From contig NZ_BIMH01000003.1 of assembly GCF_004000985.1 (NCBI RefSeq), positions 1 through 64,000 on the forward strand: 64,000 nt of DNA, given 5' to 3'. Below are positions 18,700-27,238 of the stretch, one piece after another. Position 1 is the first letter of the stretch, and each line of letters opens with the position of its first letter. This DNA comes from Paenibacillus validus NBRC 15382. GTDB lineage: Bacteria; Bacillota; Bacilli; Paenibacillales; NBRC-103111. The notes under the pieces were generated by a model. It was not told where the DNA came from and did not search any database. It saw nothing but the letters and a program-made list of their open reading frames with translations. The position numbers and the translations under genes were made by a program.

Positions 18700-19404
18700 T
18701 CACCGCGAAGGCTCATGATCAATGCGGCGCAGCAATTCGGCCAATTCGTCCGGCGCCAGATCGCGCCACTTGCCTACCGGCAGGCCGCCAAGTTTAATGT
18801 TCATGATGCGCGTCCGCTTCAACCGGCGCACCTCGTACCCGAAGGCGGCGCACATGCGGCGAATTTGGCGGTTGAGCCCCTGCGTCAAGATGATGCGGAA
18901 CGTCCGCTCGTCCATCCGGTGAACGACGCACGGCTTGGTAACGGCGCCTAAGATATGGACCCCGCCGGCCATCCCTTGCAGGAACGAAGCCGTAATCGGC
19001 CGATCGACCGTGACGATGTATTCCTTCTCGTGCTCGTTCTCCGCGCGCAAAATTTTGTTGACGATGTCGCCGTCGTTCGTCATCAAGATCAGACCTTCCG
19101 AGTCCTTGTCCAGACGGCCGATCGGGAAGATCCGTTCGCGGTGTCCGACAAAATCGACGATATTGCCGCGTACGTGGCGCTCCGTCGTACTCGTGATGCC
19201 TACCGGCTTGTGCAGCGCTATATACACGGCCGGCTTCTTCGCACGGATCGGCCTGCCGTCGATGCGCACATCGTCGCCCTCGCCCACCTGGCTGCCCAGC
19301 TCCGCCTTAACGCCGTTGATCGTGATGCGCCCGGCCTCGACCAGCTTGTCCACTTCTCGTCTGGAACAAAGCCCGGTTTCGCTAATATATTTATTGATTC
19401 GCAT
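18700..19404 (-). CDS. rluF: 23S rRNA pseudouridine synthase RluF
   Basis: Pseudouridine synthase of the RsuA/RluF group, 234 residues. An S4-like RNA-binding domain ([27 protein letters not shown] region) precedes the catalytic domain with [18 protein letters not shown], whose Asp is the nucleophile, and [18 protein letters not shown]. The match to E. coli RluF (modifies U2604 of 23S rRNA) extends through [16 protein letters not shown]-like GVHILGAVT and [13 protein letters not shown], so RluF is preferred to RluB or RsuA. It converges on the response regulator gene with 48 bp between stops and stands alone. Confidence 0.9.
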   Translation of the reverse strand: MRINKYISETGLCSRREVDKLVEAGRITINGVKAELGSQVGEGDDVRIDGRPIRAKKPAVYIALHKPVGITSTTERHVRGNIVDFVGHRERIFPIGRLDKDSEGLILMTNDGDIVNKILRAENEHEKEYIVTVDRPITASFLQGMAGGVHILGAVTKPCVVHRMDERTFRIILTQGLNRQIRRMCAAFGYEVRRLKRTRIMNIKLGGLPVGKWRDLAPDELAELLRRIDHEPSR

Positions 19405-19478
19405 ACCGTACTCTCGCTTTCCGTTTTCGATCGATGATCTATTTATCTATCATACCATGGTTGTGGGGGAATGCTGGA

Positions 19479-19883
19479 ATGACGTATCCGGCCAAAACCG
19501 TATTTTACTTCAGCTTTTACATGTTTGCGCTCAGCTTGACGCTGCTCTTGGCCCCGGGCCTGTTGTCCGGTCTGCTCGGCTATACGGCGGAGAGCTATAT
19601 TTGGCTCCGGCTGATCGGCCTGTTCCTGCTGTACCTGGCGTTCGATTATTTCCAGGCGGCGCGGGAGAACATGCGCGGCTTCTTCTACCTGACCGTGTAC
19701 ACGCGGGCTTCGATCCTGTTGTTCATGATCGTCTTCGTGTCATTCGGCTGGCTGAAGCCGATTTTCGTTGCGCTTAGCCTGATCGACTTCAGCGGAGCGG
19801 TCTGGACGTGGAGAGCCTTGAAACGAACGGAACGTCATCGCTCTCGCCCGTCTGAACCCGTCAGGACCGCAGATGGCGCATAA
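19479..19883 (+). CDS. Small four-helix membrane protein, function unknown
   Basis: A 134-residue protein beginning MTYPAKTVFYFSFYMFALS with four predicted transmembrane helices and a short basic, hydrophilic C-terminus. It is not recognised as a family with known function. The ATG at 19479 was preferred over 19434 because GGGGGA lies 7-8 nt upstream, while the earlier ATG has no box. Divergent from rluF, with only 74 bp between their starts. Confidence 0.65.
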   Translation: MTYPAKTVFYFSFYMFALSLTLLLAPGLLSGLLGYTAESYIWLRLIGLFLLYLAFDYFQAARENMRGFFYLTVYTRASILLFMIVFVSFGWLKPIFVALSLIDFSGAVWTWRALKRTERHRSRPSEPVRTADGA

Positions 19884-19907
19884 GGCGAGCTCGCTGGCGG
19901 CCGCCCG

Positions 19908-20055
19908 CTACACCGTCCTCCGCTCCATCAGCCGGTAAGAAGCCCGTGTGTTTCGGCTTGGTCCGTGCGGCCGGTGACGCGATCGTGCAGCAGCCGCGGG
20001 TACGGTCGTGACGGACACGCCGGCCGTGCGGGCGATCTGTTTGATGTTGGCCATA
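19908..20055 (-). pseudogene. LacI-family regulator remnant (DNA-binding end only)
   Basis: On the minus strand an ATG at 20055 begins MANIKQIARTAGVSVTTV, the characteristic first helix-turn-helix of LacI/GalR regulators. After this the expected SRVLN continuation is lost: the frame reads PAAAARSRHRP and stops near 19908, and no effector-binding domain follows in any frame before the neighbouring gene. The match is short but specific. Its position divergent to the phosphatase gene, with a palindromic operator between them, fits a former auto-regulated local repressor. Confidence 0.6.
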
Positions 20056-20093
20056 GCCAAGCCCCATGTAGAGCCGTTCTGCGAAAAAATCGC

Positions 20094-20122
20094 TTGACAT
20101 GAAATGCATTTCACAAGATAAG
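20094..20122 (+). promoter_or_regulatory. Sigma-A-like promoter with palindromic operator in the spacer
   Basis: TTGACA at 20094-20099 is separated by exactly 17 bp from GATAAG at 20117-20122. The spacer contains the perfect 14-bp palindrome TGAAATGCATTTCA (20100-20113). TG...CA ends are typical of LacI-family operators, although the central CG of that class is replaced by GC. It faces the Cof-type phosphatase at 20294; the leader 20123-20293 holds no gene. Confidence 0.6.
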
Positions 20123-20293
20123 CTGATTTTCGAAGCGCAAAGCGGCCAGGCTCGCGGATGCGCTTCGCCAGGCGGCGGGACAGCGGGACAACGCTCGGCC
20201 TATAGACGATGGGGGAGCATTTTCAGGATGCCCGCTTCCGAGGCCAGGCGGGACGGCTGCCGCACAATGCCATCACCCGGAGGTGTATAAACC

Positions 20294-21067
20294 ATGAACG
20301 AGACCATCGTATTTTTCGATATCGACGGCACGCTGCTTGACGAGCGCAACCGTCTGCCCCAAACGACCAAACAGGCCATCGGGCTGCTGCAGCGCAGCGG
20401 TATCCGAACCGCTATCGCAACCGGCCGGACGCCCAGTCAATTCGAGTGGATCCGCGAGGAGCTGAACATCGACACCTACGTGTCGGCCAACGGCCAATAC
20501 GTCGTGTACGAAGGCCGTGAGATATACGCCCACCGGTTGCCGCCGGATCGGCTTCGCGACATGTGCGAATTCGCGGAGGAACGCGGACACTGTCTGGCGT
20601 TCAGCAGTCATGCGATGCTGTGCGCATCCCATGCGGCTCATCCGCTGATCGACGCCAGCTTCGGGGCGCTCAGCTTGGAATACCCGCCTGTCGATCCGCT
20701 CTTTTATACCCATTCGCCCGTATATCAAGCGTACCTGTTCTGCCCGGTGGAGGAAGAGCCGCTTTATACGGCCCGCTTCCCCGAATACCGGTATCACCGC
20801 TGGCACCGGTTAGCAGCCGACGTCATGCCCGCAGGCGGCTCGAAAGCAGTGGGCATTCAGAAGCTGCTGGAAGCGGTCGGCGCTGCGCCAGCCCAATGTT
20901 ACGCCTTCGGCGACGGCTTGAACGATAAAGAAATGCTTGCTTGGGTAGGCACCGGCATCGCCATGGGCAACGCCTCCGACGAAGTGAAGGCCGTCGCCGA
21001 CCGTGTCACCGCTACCAGTTCCGAAGACGGCATTTGGCACGGGTTAAAGCAAGTCGGTTTAATCTGA
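20294..21067 (+). CDS. HAD-superfamily Cof-type phosphatase
   Basis: Cytosolic HAD phosphatase of 257 residues with a Cof-type C2 cap. Motif I is FFDIDGTLLD (residues 8-17), motif II lies in AIATGRTP, motif III is the Lys in GGSKAVGI and motif IV is FGDGLNDKEML. Length and architecture match B. subtilis YkrA-like proteins; substrates of this class are usually sugar phosphates or other small phospho-metabolites. GGAGGTG lies 8 nt before the ATG. The upstream LacI remnant suggests that the gene once formed part of a sugar-responsive unit. Confidence 0.92.
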   Translation: MNETIVFFDIDGTLLDERNRLPQTTKQAIGLLQRSGIRTAIATGRTPSQFEWIREELNIDTYVSANGQYVVYEGREIYAHRLPPDRLRDMCEFAEERGHCLAFSSHAMLCASHAAHPLIDASFGALSLEYPPVDPLFYTHSPVYQAYLFCPVEEEPLYTARFPEYRYHRWHRLAADVMPAGGSKAVGIQKLLEAVGAAPAQCYAFGDGLNDKEMLAWVGTGIAMGNASDEVKAVADRVTATSSEDGIWHGLKQVGLI

Positions 21068-21222
21068 TTGTTCATCATCATTATACCTGCTGTCCGGGCC
21101 GCCGTTCAATCGTACGCGACCGCAGGACCGACGGCCGGTCGGTTGACCGAAAGAGGCCGCTGCAGCAGCAACCGAACCATCGGGCTGACGCAGCGGCCTT
21201 ACCTGTACCTGTACATCCAAGC

Positions 21223-21711
21223 TTATTTCACCGGTTTGACCGGTTTCCTGTCTTTGAAAAAAAGAACGGCGGCCCGTCGCGTAAGCCAGAACACGAACGC
21301 TTCGGAGACAAAGGTCCAATACCAGTCCCACAGACGGACGTACCGAATCAACAGCGTATATTTTTGGATCATATATTCGGCTATCGTCAATGCGGAACAG
21401 AACAGCACATAGTAGCCGATTCGCTTCCAGACCGGTGCGCCTTCCGGATACCGCGCAGTAAACAACGCGCACAGGACCGGCAGCGCCAAGTATTCGAAGA
21501 TAAGGCTCGTTCGGTTAACTTGATGCAATTCCCGCACCGGGTATTCGATGAGCCCGAGCTCAACCACCAGCAGCCCCAAAATCCAAGCCGGCAGACCCGC
21601 AAATAGAAATACGAAATTCGCCTTTAATCGCTGTTCCTTCGGAATAAGCCAAATGATGCCAAATGAGATCATGACGACGGTAATTAATATTAAACGTTCC
21701 AGCCAATACAT
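21223..21711 (-). CDS. CBO0543-like multi-pass membrane protein
   Basis: A 162-residue integral membrane protein with about five hydrophobic helices, starting MYWLERLILITVVMI and ending with a basic tail. Arrangement and the WDWYWTFVSEAFVFWLTR stretch resemble the CBO0543 family of Firmicutes membrane proteins, whose role is unknown; some are reported in sporulation contexts. It is preceded by a paralogous gene (frameshifted, 21719-22205) whose stop is only 7 bp upstream of this start, so the two form a tandem transcription unit. Leader and promoter probably lie upstream of 22205. Confidence 0.7.
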   Translation of the reverse strand: MYWLERLILITVVMISFGIIWLIPKEQRLKANFVFLFAGLPAWILGLLVVELGLIEYPVRELHQVNRTSLIFEYLALPVLCALFTARYPEGAPVWKRIGYYVLFCSALTIAEYMIQKYTLLIRYVRLWDWYWTFVSEAFVFWLTRRAAVLFFKDRKPVKPVK

Positions 21712-21718
21712 AGGACAC

Positions 21719-22205
21719 CTAGCTTCTCAACGCTTCAAATTTCCCGTGAAACCAATTTACGTACCGATAGACGAGCGCATATTCCAGCCCTACGATTAGC
21801 GTCACCGTCAGGGCGTTGATCGACAAAAACCCCACGGTATTCGTATACCGGGAAAGCATCGATTTAAAAAAGCCCCATGGTTACCGCGAATATCGCGTAT
21901 TGCATCCATTTGCGGCTTCGTTCCCTCTTGTGAGGATAAGTCATATAAAAAACGGTAAAAGCCGCCGGGCTGAACAAATAACTGAATTCAAAGCCGTTGT
22001 CCGTCGCCCGGGAAAAAAAGTGAACCGGATACTCCGCCAGCTTGAACAGAACGATCAGAAAGTCGATCCCCCACGAAAGCGTTTGGTACGCCAGGAATGC
22101 GGCAGCCGCCTTGCGAAAGTTACCCCGACGGAGAACCGAAGCCAGTAAGGCTACCGATAGCAACATGATCCCCCATTGGACGATCACGTCGAATTGCAGC
22201 AGCAT
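21719..22205 (-). pseudogene. CBO0543-like membrane protein with a one-base frameshift
   Basis: The first frame (22205 down to 21864) encodes MLLQFDVIVQWGIMLLS... with four hydrophobic segments and stops after TMGLF. One base removed from the run of six A (plus strand, 21867-21872) restores a continuous protein through KSMLSRYTNTVGFLSIN to YRYVNWFHGKFEALRS and a stop at 21719-21721. The restored length, about 160 residues, equals that of the downstream paralogue. The break may be a real mutation, a homopolymer sequencing error, or slippage on the T6 run of the transcript. Confidence 0.75.
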
Positions 22206-22484
22206 AGGTCCCTCCTATTCGTGAATGAAGAGGCGCCAGACCGGTCTCCGCTACTTATACTGTTGTCACCGCTCCGTCATTTTATTCAATTTTTTTGGAA
22301 ATAAAATGAAGAGTGACTCGCGAATAATCCCGGTTTTTGGAAAAAATACAGGTATTTTGGCCCCTTTCTCCCCTAACCTGGTTTCATGCTTGTCCATGAC
22401 GGGTAAATACAGGGTACTCGGTTCCACAGCGGTCCTCAGGGATCAAATGAGGGCGCCGAAGTTTCTATCGAAGGAGTGTTCCGT

Positions 22485-22949
22485 ATGTCCCGTAAAAAAA
22501 CGCTGCCGTCGATCGCCAAACCGTTTGCCCATGTGCACAGCATGCTCGCTGTTGTAGGCTTTACCGAATCGTCCGCTAAAGAAGGCACCGTCTACGAACT
22601 GTCGTTTCGCGACCCTGTGACATTGAAGGAATATCCGTTTCGCGTTTACGCGCATACCCTGGAGAACGGGATGACGCACATCAATTTGAACGAAGCGGCC
22701 TTTGCGGCCCGGGGCTATGTTCCCGATCCCGTGGCGGACGCAGCTGATGACATTATGGTCGATCTCGCGCAATATTTGGAGAATGGCCCGGTCAAGAAGA
22801 AGTCGGCGTCGACGTCGATTGAACACGCCATGAACGGGCAGATGGCAGGCAATGAGGAAGATGTCAAGCGACTGGGCCATGTGATGGCCAAGATGCCGAC
22901 AAACGCCCAAGTGCGCGAGAATGGTATGATTCCCGACCCGATTCAGTAA
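22485..22949 (+). CDS. Conserved-looking hypothetical protein
   Basis: A soluble 154-residue protein starting MSRKKTLPSIAKPFAHVHSM, with mixed alpha/beta character and a Met/Asn/Lys-rich C-terminal third. Family not recognised. AAGGAG lies 8 nt before the ATG, which is clearly better than the in-frame ATG at 22476, and a strong terminator follows at 22974. The single-gene unit lies between the CBO0543-like pair and the PBP gene. The roughly 280 bp upstream (22206-22484) hold AT-rich promoter-like DNA but no gene. Confidence 0.7.
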   Translation: MSRKKTLPSIAKPFAHVHSMLAVVGFTESSAKEGTVYELSFRDPVTLKEYPFRVYAHTLENGMTHINLNEAAFAARGYVPDPVADAADDIMVDLAQYLENGPVKKKSASTSIEHAMNGQMAGNEEDVKRLGHVMAKMPTNAQVRENGMIPDPIQ

Positions 22950-22973
22950 TAAGCATTGTTGTACACGCACGCC

Positions 22974-23016
22974 AAGAGCCTCCGCCGGATGGAATTCGGT
23001 TTCGGGGGCTCTTTTT
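22974..23016 (+). terminator. Terminator after hypothetical gene 22485-22949
   Basis: Stem AAGAGCCTCCG pairing with CGGGGGCTCTT (one G-U pair) followed by a T5 tract ending at 23016. It lies 24 bp past the stop. Confidence 0.85.
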
Positions 23017-23138
23017 GCAGTTCGTCCACCTGCACAAAAGTGTCGAAGCTTGCGAATACATTAAACAGACGCCTGAAACGTGCGTGGAACCGTTCAATTT
23101 TACGCCAGTATGGCGCATCACATATAGGGGGCAGATCT

Positions 23139-25463
23139 ATGAAACCACCCCAGCAACCCGACTCAACGCCCCACACGGGCCAATTGCGGAATGACTCGCC
23201 GGCGCGAGCGATGCGGGCGACCTGGCGCTCCGCCCGTGACAAGGACGCCGGTACCGCGGCGCAGGCCGAGGCTGCAACCGGGGCGCAGCGCGGCAAGGCG
23301 GCCCGGGCGGATGCGGGCGCGCCTCGCGACAGCGGCCCGGCCGAGGCGGGCGACGCTTCCATGGCCGGGTGGCAGAGGCCGCTCGCCAGCCCATACCATC
23401 CGATCCCTGTCGCCCCACGCAGACGGTACCGGCCATGGTTGTGGGCGGTCTTGTTCGGCCTGCTGCTTGGTGCGCTCGGTCTGGGGCTCGCTTCGGCCTG
23501 GATCAGCGGTCTCGATATCAGCAAGCTGGAGCATCCGCTGCCTGAAGCGAGCTTCGTGCTCGACGCAAGCGGCCAGCCGGTTTCCGAGCTCTCGTCGTCC
23601 AAAATCGAGCCGGTGCCGCTAGCGCAAATGCCGAAGCATTTGCAGCACGCGATCGTCGCGGTCGAGGATCGGCGCTTCTACGAGCACCGCGGCTACGATC
23701 TGCGATCGATCGCCCGCGCATTGATGCGCGATCTTCAATCCGGCTCTTTCGACGAAGGCGGCAGCACCATCACCCAACAGCTGGCCAAAAATATGTTCTT
23801 GTCCTCGGACAAAACGCTAACCCGTAAAATAAAAGAGCTCGGCTACGCCATAAAAATACACTTCGCCTACAGCAAGGACGAGATTCTCGAGCTGTATCTG
23901 AACAGCATTTATTTCGGTGAAGGACAGTGGGGCGTCGAGGGGGCCGCCCAGCATTATTTCGGGAAGCCGGTGAACAAGGTGACGCTGGCCGAAGCCGCGC
24001 TGCTCGCCGGGCTTCCGAAAGCCCCTTCCCGGTATTCACCGGTCAAGCATCCCGAGGAAGCATTGACACGACGAAATCTCGTATTGTCCTTAATGAAAGA
24101 GCAGCAGCTGATCGAAGCGGCCGATTACGGGCAAGCGGTTGCCGAACCGATCCGGCTGAAGGCGGAAAGCGGCGAATCGCTGAAGGGGAAATTTCCGGCG
24201 TTCGTCGATTATGTGATGGATGAAGCGGAAACGAAATACGGCTTCACCGAGCAGCAATTGCTGACGATGGGGCTGCGCATCCATACGACGATGGACCTCA
24301 CTGTGCAGCAGTCGGCGGAAGCCGTATTCGCCCGGCAAGAGCTATTCCCGGCAAGCCCGGATCAGAAGCTCGTCCAGGCGGCCGCCGTTGTGCTCGAGCC
24401 TGCCAGCGGCGCCGTGCGGGCTGTGATCGGCGGACGGGGCGAGCAGACGTACCGCGGCTTCAACCGCGCCACCGAGCTCAAGCGCCAGCCGGGCTCGACG
24501 TTCAAGCCGCTGGCCGTGTACGGACCCGCGCTGGAACACGGCTATACGCCCGACTCCATGCTCTTTGACGGCGAGCTCGATATCGGCGGCTACCGGCCGC
24601 GGGACTGGGACGGCCAAACCCGCGGAGAAGTGTCCTTGCGCGAAGCCGTCACCCGCTCGTGGAACATTCCCGCCGTCTGGCTGCTGAACGAAATCGGCCT
24701 GAATACCGGGCTCGATTATTTGAGACGGTCGGGCATCACGCTGCCGGCTGCCGATAAGCATCTCAGCCTGGCGCTCGGCGGGCTGTCCGAAGGCGTCTCG
24801 CCGCTGCAGATGGCGCAGGCCTACGCCGCCATCGCCAACCAGGGCGTCATGCAGGAAGCGCATGCCATCACGCGCATCACCACCAAGGACGGCAAGCCCG
24901 TGATCGAGGCGCACCCGCAGCGGACGGACGTGACCGCGCCGGTCCATGCGTATACGCTGCGAACGCTGCTGCAGGAAGCCGTCACGTCCGGCACAGGCCA
25001 GGCCGCGCTGCTGAACGGGCGGCCAACCGCCGGCAAGACGGGAACGACCCAGCTGCCGGCGACGCAGGAGTTCGCCGCGGTAGGCCAGAACGGCGCCAAA
25101 GATGCATGGTTTGTCGGGTTTACACCCGAATTGGCGGCCGCTGTCTGGGTCGGGTACGACCAAACCGACCGCAACCATTACTTGACGACGTCGGGAGGGG
25201 CCGTGCCGGCGACGCTGTTCAAGGAAATGATGACCCGCGCTTTGCAAGGGGTGCCGGTGAAAGATTTTCCCGTACCGGAAGAAGTGCAGCGCGCCATCGA
25301 GCAGGCTCGCAAGCAAGCGGAGGATCAAGAGCGTGAAAGACAGAGAAAGTCGGAGGAAGATATAGAAAAGCCGGATAAACGTGACTACAGGTTTTTCGAG
25401 AATAAATACGACCGCAAAGAGGACAAGAAAAAAAACCGCAAGCACGACGACGATGACGATTAA
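23139..25463 (+). CDS. Class A penicillin-binding protein (transglycosylase/transpeptidase)
   Basis: Bifunctional peptidoglycan synthase of 774 residues. A long Ala/Pro-rich cytosolic head leads to one transmembrane helix (WAVLFGLLLGALGLGLASAW). The GT51 domain carries EDRRFYEHRG (catalytic Glu), GGSTITQQLAKNM and KDEILELYLNSIYFG. The transpeptidase domain carries STFK (active-site Ser), SWN and KTGTT. The C-terminus is a charged Lys/Arg/Asp tail. It acts at the outer membrane face in cell-wall growth, perhaps during sporulation. The ATG at 23139 has AGGGGG 7 nt upstream; the frame before it runs through the previous terminator and is not coding. Closest functional analogues are PBP1/PbpF-type enzymes; no finer assignment is made. 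Confidence 0.94.
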   Translation: MKPPQQPDSTPHTGQLRNDSPARAMRATWRSARDKDAGTAAQAEAATGAQRGKAARADAGAPRDSGPAEAGDASMAGWQRPLASPYHPIPVAPRRRYRPWLWAVLFGLLLGALGLGLASAWISGLDISKLEHPLPEASFVLDASGQPVSELSSSKIEPVPLAQMPKHLQHAIVAVEDRRFYEHRGYDLRSIARALMRDLQSGSFDEGGSTITQQLAKNMFLSSDKTLTRKIKELGYAIKIHFAYSKDEILELYLNSIYFGEGQWGVEGAAQHYFGKPVNKVTLAEAALLAGLPKAPSRYSPVKHPEEALTRRNLVLSLMKEQQLIEAADYGQAVAEPIRLKAESGESLKGKFPAFVDYVMDEAETKYGFTEQQLLTMGLRIHTTMDLTVQQSAEAVFARQELFPASPDQKLVQAAAVVLEPASGAVRAVIGGRGEQTYRGFNRATELKRQPGSTFKPLAVYGPALEHGYTPDSMLFDGELDIGGYRPRDWDGQTRGEVSLREAVTRSWNIPAVWLLNEIGLNTGLDYLRRSGITLPAADKHLSLALGGLSEGVSPLQMAQAYAAIANQGVMQEAHAITRITTKDGKPVIEAHPQRTDVTAPVHAYTLRTLLQEAVTSGTGQAALLNGRPTAGKTGTTQLPATQEFAAVGQNGAKDAWFVGFTPELAAAVWVGYDQTDRNHYLTTSGGAVPATLFKEMMTRALQGVPVKDFPVPEEVQRAIEQARKQAEDQERERQRKSEEDIEKPDKRDYRFFENKYDRKEDKKKNRKHDDDDD

Positions 25464-25480
25464 GCCGCGCTTCCTCCCGC

Positions 25481-25523
25481 ATACCGAAAGCCCCTTACCC
25501 TTACGGCGAGGGGCTTTCGGTAT
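25481..25523 (+). terminator. Terminator of PBP gene
   Basis: Perfect 15-bp stem ATACCGAAAGCCCCT / AGGGGCTTTCGGTAT with a 13-nt loop, 17 bp after the PBP stop codon. It lacks a strong T tract. Confidence 0.75.
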
Positions 25524-25595
25524 GCCCCCGTCACCCGGCGGGAAACCTATTTGCGTTCCCTGTGGAACGGAATAACGAATCGAGGGAGGCCCCGT

Positions 25596-25760
25596 ATGAA
25601 AATCGAAACGAACCGATACGAAGTTGCTTCGCTGCCGCAAACCGACGAAGCCGTTCGTATCATTCGGCAAGCCGAATCGAAGCTCGCCGAGCTGACCGGC
25701 GATGAGATTACGCTTATCGCTTATGCACACGCGGAAGGAGGCGAACGGCATGACGCATGA
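25596..25760 (+). CDS. Small hypothetical protein, first of an overlapping pair
   Basis: A 54-residue acidic protein (MKIETNRYEVASLPQTDEA...) with predicted helix and a C-terminus ERHDA. No family recognised. GAGGGAGG lies about 7 nt before the ATG. Its last 11 bp overlap the next small ORF, the usual mark of translational coupling. Too short for domain inference; the ribosome-binding site and the coupling are the main support. Confidence 0.6.
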   Translation: MKIETNRYEVASLPQTDEAVRIIRQAESKLAELTGDEITLIAYAHAEGGERHDA

Positions 25761-25914
25761 CGACGCCCCGGCGGCGCATCCGCATGAACCTACCGTCGCC
25801 CCTGGCATGAACACGCACGATCCGCTGGAGGAGAAGGCAACGGAACAAGAGGTGCGGCAGGGGGAGTCAACGCCGGTCACCAGGCTGTTCGTGGACCGTA
25901 CGCCCGACGATTAA
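25750..25914 (+). CDS. Small acidic hypothetical protein, translationally coupled
   Basis: A 54-residue hydrophilic, Pro/Glu/His-rich and probably disordered protein (MTHDDAPAAHPHEPTVAPG... ending RTPDD). GGAGG lies 8 nt before the ATG inside the preceding ORF, with which it overlaps by 11 bp. A hairpin terminator follows at 25938. No known family. The pair may be a lineage-specific stress or spore unit, but that is speculation. Confidence 0.55.
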   Translation: MTHDDAPAAHPHEPTVAPGMNTHDPLEEKATEQEVRQGESTPVTRLFVDRTPDD

Positions 25915-25937
25915 TTCCCGCCACCGCCTACCCGAAT

Positions 25938-25967
25938 GAGCCCGCCCGGTGACTCCCGGGCGGGCTC
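25938..25967 (+). terminator. Terminator of small two-gene unit
   Basis: Perfect 12-bp GC-rich stem GAGCCCGCCCGG / CCGGGCGGGCTC with a 6-nt loop, 23 bp past the last stop. Confidence 0.75.
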
Positions 25968-26215
25968 TCGTATTTGTCGCCAGCTTGGCTTGACTCCGTC
26001 AGCGAGCCTATTCCGCAAATAGCGAAACTATAGCTCGCTATTCACATCTTCTTCCGGCCTGTCATCCGAACATCGTTCGAATAAGGCAACATCGTTCCAT
26101 TCTCTCCGCAGGACGCCTTCCCCCTCGCCCGATCAAGCGCCATCCCTCCACTTTCTGTGCAAGCGTCCCCGGCGCAGACAAACGGGCCGCCGCTTAGCCC
26201 GTCCCCCGCCGCCTT
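25968..26215. repeat. Non-coding stretch with short inverted repeat
   Basis: About 250 bp without a gene. Between 26001 and 26045 lies a degenerate dyad: AGCGAGC paired with GCTCGCT, with nested AATAGCGA / TCGCTATT. The GCTCGCTATTC end also occurs at 29038-29048 in another intergenic region, so a small dispersed element is possible. Two copies are too few to claim a repeat family. Confidence 0.3.
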
Positions 26216-26752
26216 CTACACCCGCTCCCACCGGTTCGAGTGCTTCTGCAGCATCGGATGGGCCGAGTAAAATTCGCCGCTGCCACCGGCTATGAACATG
26301 CGCACTTTTTTGATCCACGGCTCGAAGCTCTCGTAACCGGCCAGCCTGCCGGCCATCGCTGCGCTCACATACACGAAGTACGGGGAGGCGTACTTTTCCT
26401 CCAGAAACCGGAAGGCCGTGTCCATCGGCGTATATTTCTTCCGCTTGCCTTCGAACCGCTCAATCGTCCAATCCACGCCCGATTCAGCCTCATCCAGCAA
26501 AGCTTCCAGCGCGTCCACACGCCGGTAGTAAGGCTCGACCGGCTCTTTCTCCATGCGGCGCACGGTCTCTTCATGCAGCGGATAAAACACCAGCTTCGCG
26601 ATGCTCCGTTCTTCGGCCAACCGAAGAAGCGGCTGCAGCTCCTGCAGCGAATAGTCCGCGAAGCTGTCGTACACCCACAAGCTGCCGCGCTCCGATTCCC
26701 GCGACTTCGGGGGTTCGTAACCGAAAGGCACCTTCACGTTTTGCTTGGCCAT
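26216..26752 (-). CDS. Hypothetical cytosolic protein
   Basis: A 178-residue soluble protein (MAKQNVKVPFGYEPPKSR...) with alternating helices and strands, containing SIAKLVFYPLHEETVRRM and SPYFVYVSAAMAGRLAG. No domain recognised. Of three clustered ATGs I chose the one at 26752 because the GAGGAGG box directly abuts the first ATG and lies 9 nt from this one. Codon use is like the surrounding genes. It is not in an operon. Confidence 0.65.
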   Translation of the reverse strand: MAKQNVKVPFGYEPPKSRESERGSLWVYDSFADYSLQELQPLLRLAEERSIAKLVFYPLHEETVRRMEKEPVEPYYRRVDALEALLDEAESGVDWTIERFEGKRKKYTPMDTAFRFLEEKYASPYFVYVSAAMAGRLAGYESFEPWIKKVRMFIAGGSGEFYSAHPMLQKHSNRWERV

Positions 26753-26944
26753 CGCCATCATCCTCCTCGGGTTTCGAGCGTTGGGGATCTTTTTGGTTTA
26801 GTATACCATGCCAGGCATCCGGCATTCGCCTCCGAGCCGCGGCCCGCCCCGCCTTTGCCCGCAGTCAGGAAGCATATTTTGCAAGCAGGCTGCGCACGTT
26901 AATAATCGAAGACCGATCCTATGGGGAGAAAGGAGGATCACGCC

Positions 26945-27094
26945 ATGTCCGAGAACAAGAAGCATCAAGGCAACTACGAGGGCACCGCTTCCATGTCCGC
27001 CGAGAATCAAGATCTGGAGTTCGTCAACGATACCGTAGAAAATGTGAAAACCACGAAAAATTTACCCGGCGCGACGCAAAAGGAAAAGAAATAA
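26945..27094 (+). CDS. Small hydrophilic hypothetical protein
   Basis: A 49-residue Lys/Asn/Glu-rich protein starting MSENKKHQGNYEGTAS and ending TQKEKK. Ribosome-binding site AAAGGAGG lies about 8 nt before the ATG, and a terminator begins 34 bp after the stop. Composition (Asn/Gln/Lys, no hydrophobic core) resembles small spore or stress proteins, but no known SASP signature is present. Confidence 0.6.
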   Translation: MSENKKHQGNYEGTASMSAENQDLEFVNDTVENVKTTKNLPGATQKEKK

Positions 27095-27127
27095 CCGCAC
27101 CCGGCCGTCCTGACGGCTGCACCGAAA

Positions 27128-27173
27128 ACAACCGCAAAACGCCGCCCCTCGGGGCATGGCGTCTTGCGGTTGT
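27128..27173. terminator. Hairpin between small gene and glycosylase gene
   Basis: ACAACCGCAAAACGCC pairs with GGCGTCTTGCGGTTGT with one mismatch across a 14-nt loop. It lies between convergent genes and may serve both. Confidence 0.75.
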
Positions 27174-27238
27174 TCGCCGTGCTTGCCGGCCTCGGCGGCA
27201 TGGCCCGCTGGCTGCGCGGCCGCCTTCAGGCTGCCGGC

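Noticed and set aside
24342-25880. 512-codon open frame opposite the PBP gene
   Set aside because: It is antisense to a gene with full GT51 and transpeptidase motifs, has low-complexity Arg/Leu/His composition and no ribosome-binding site; such frames are common in GC-rich DNA.
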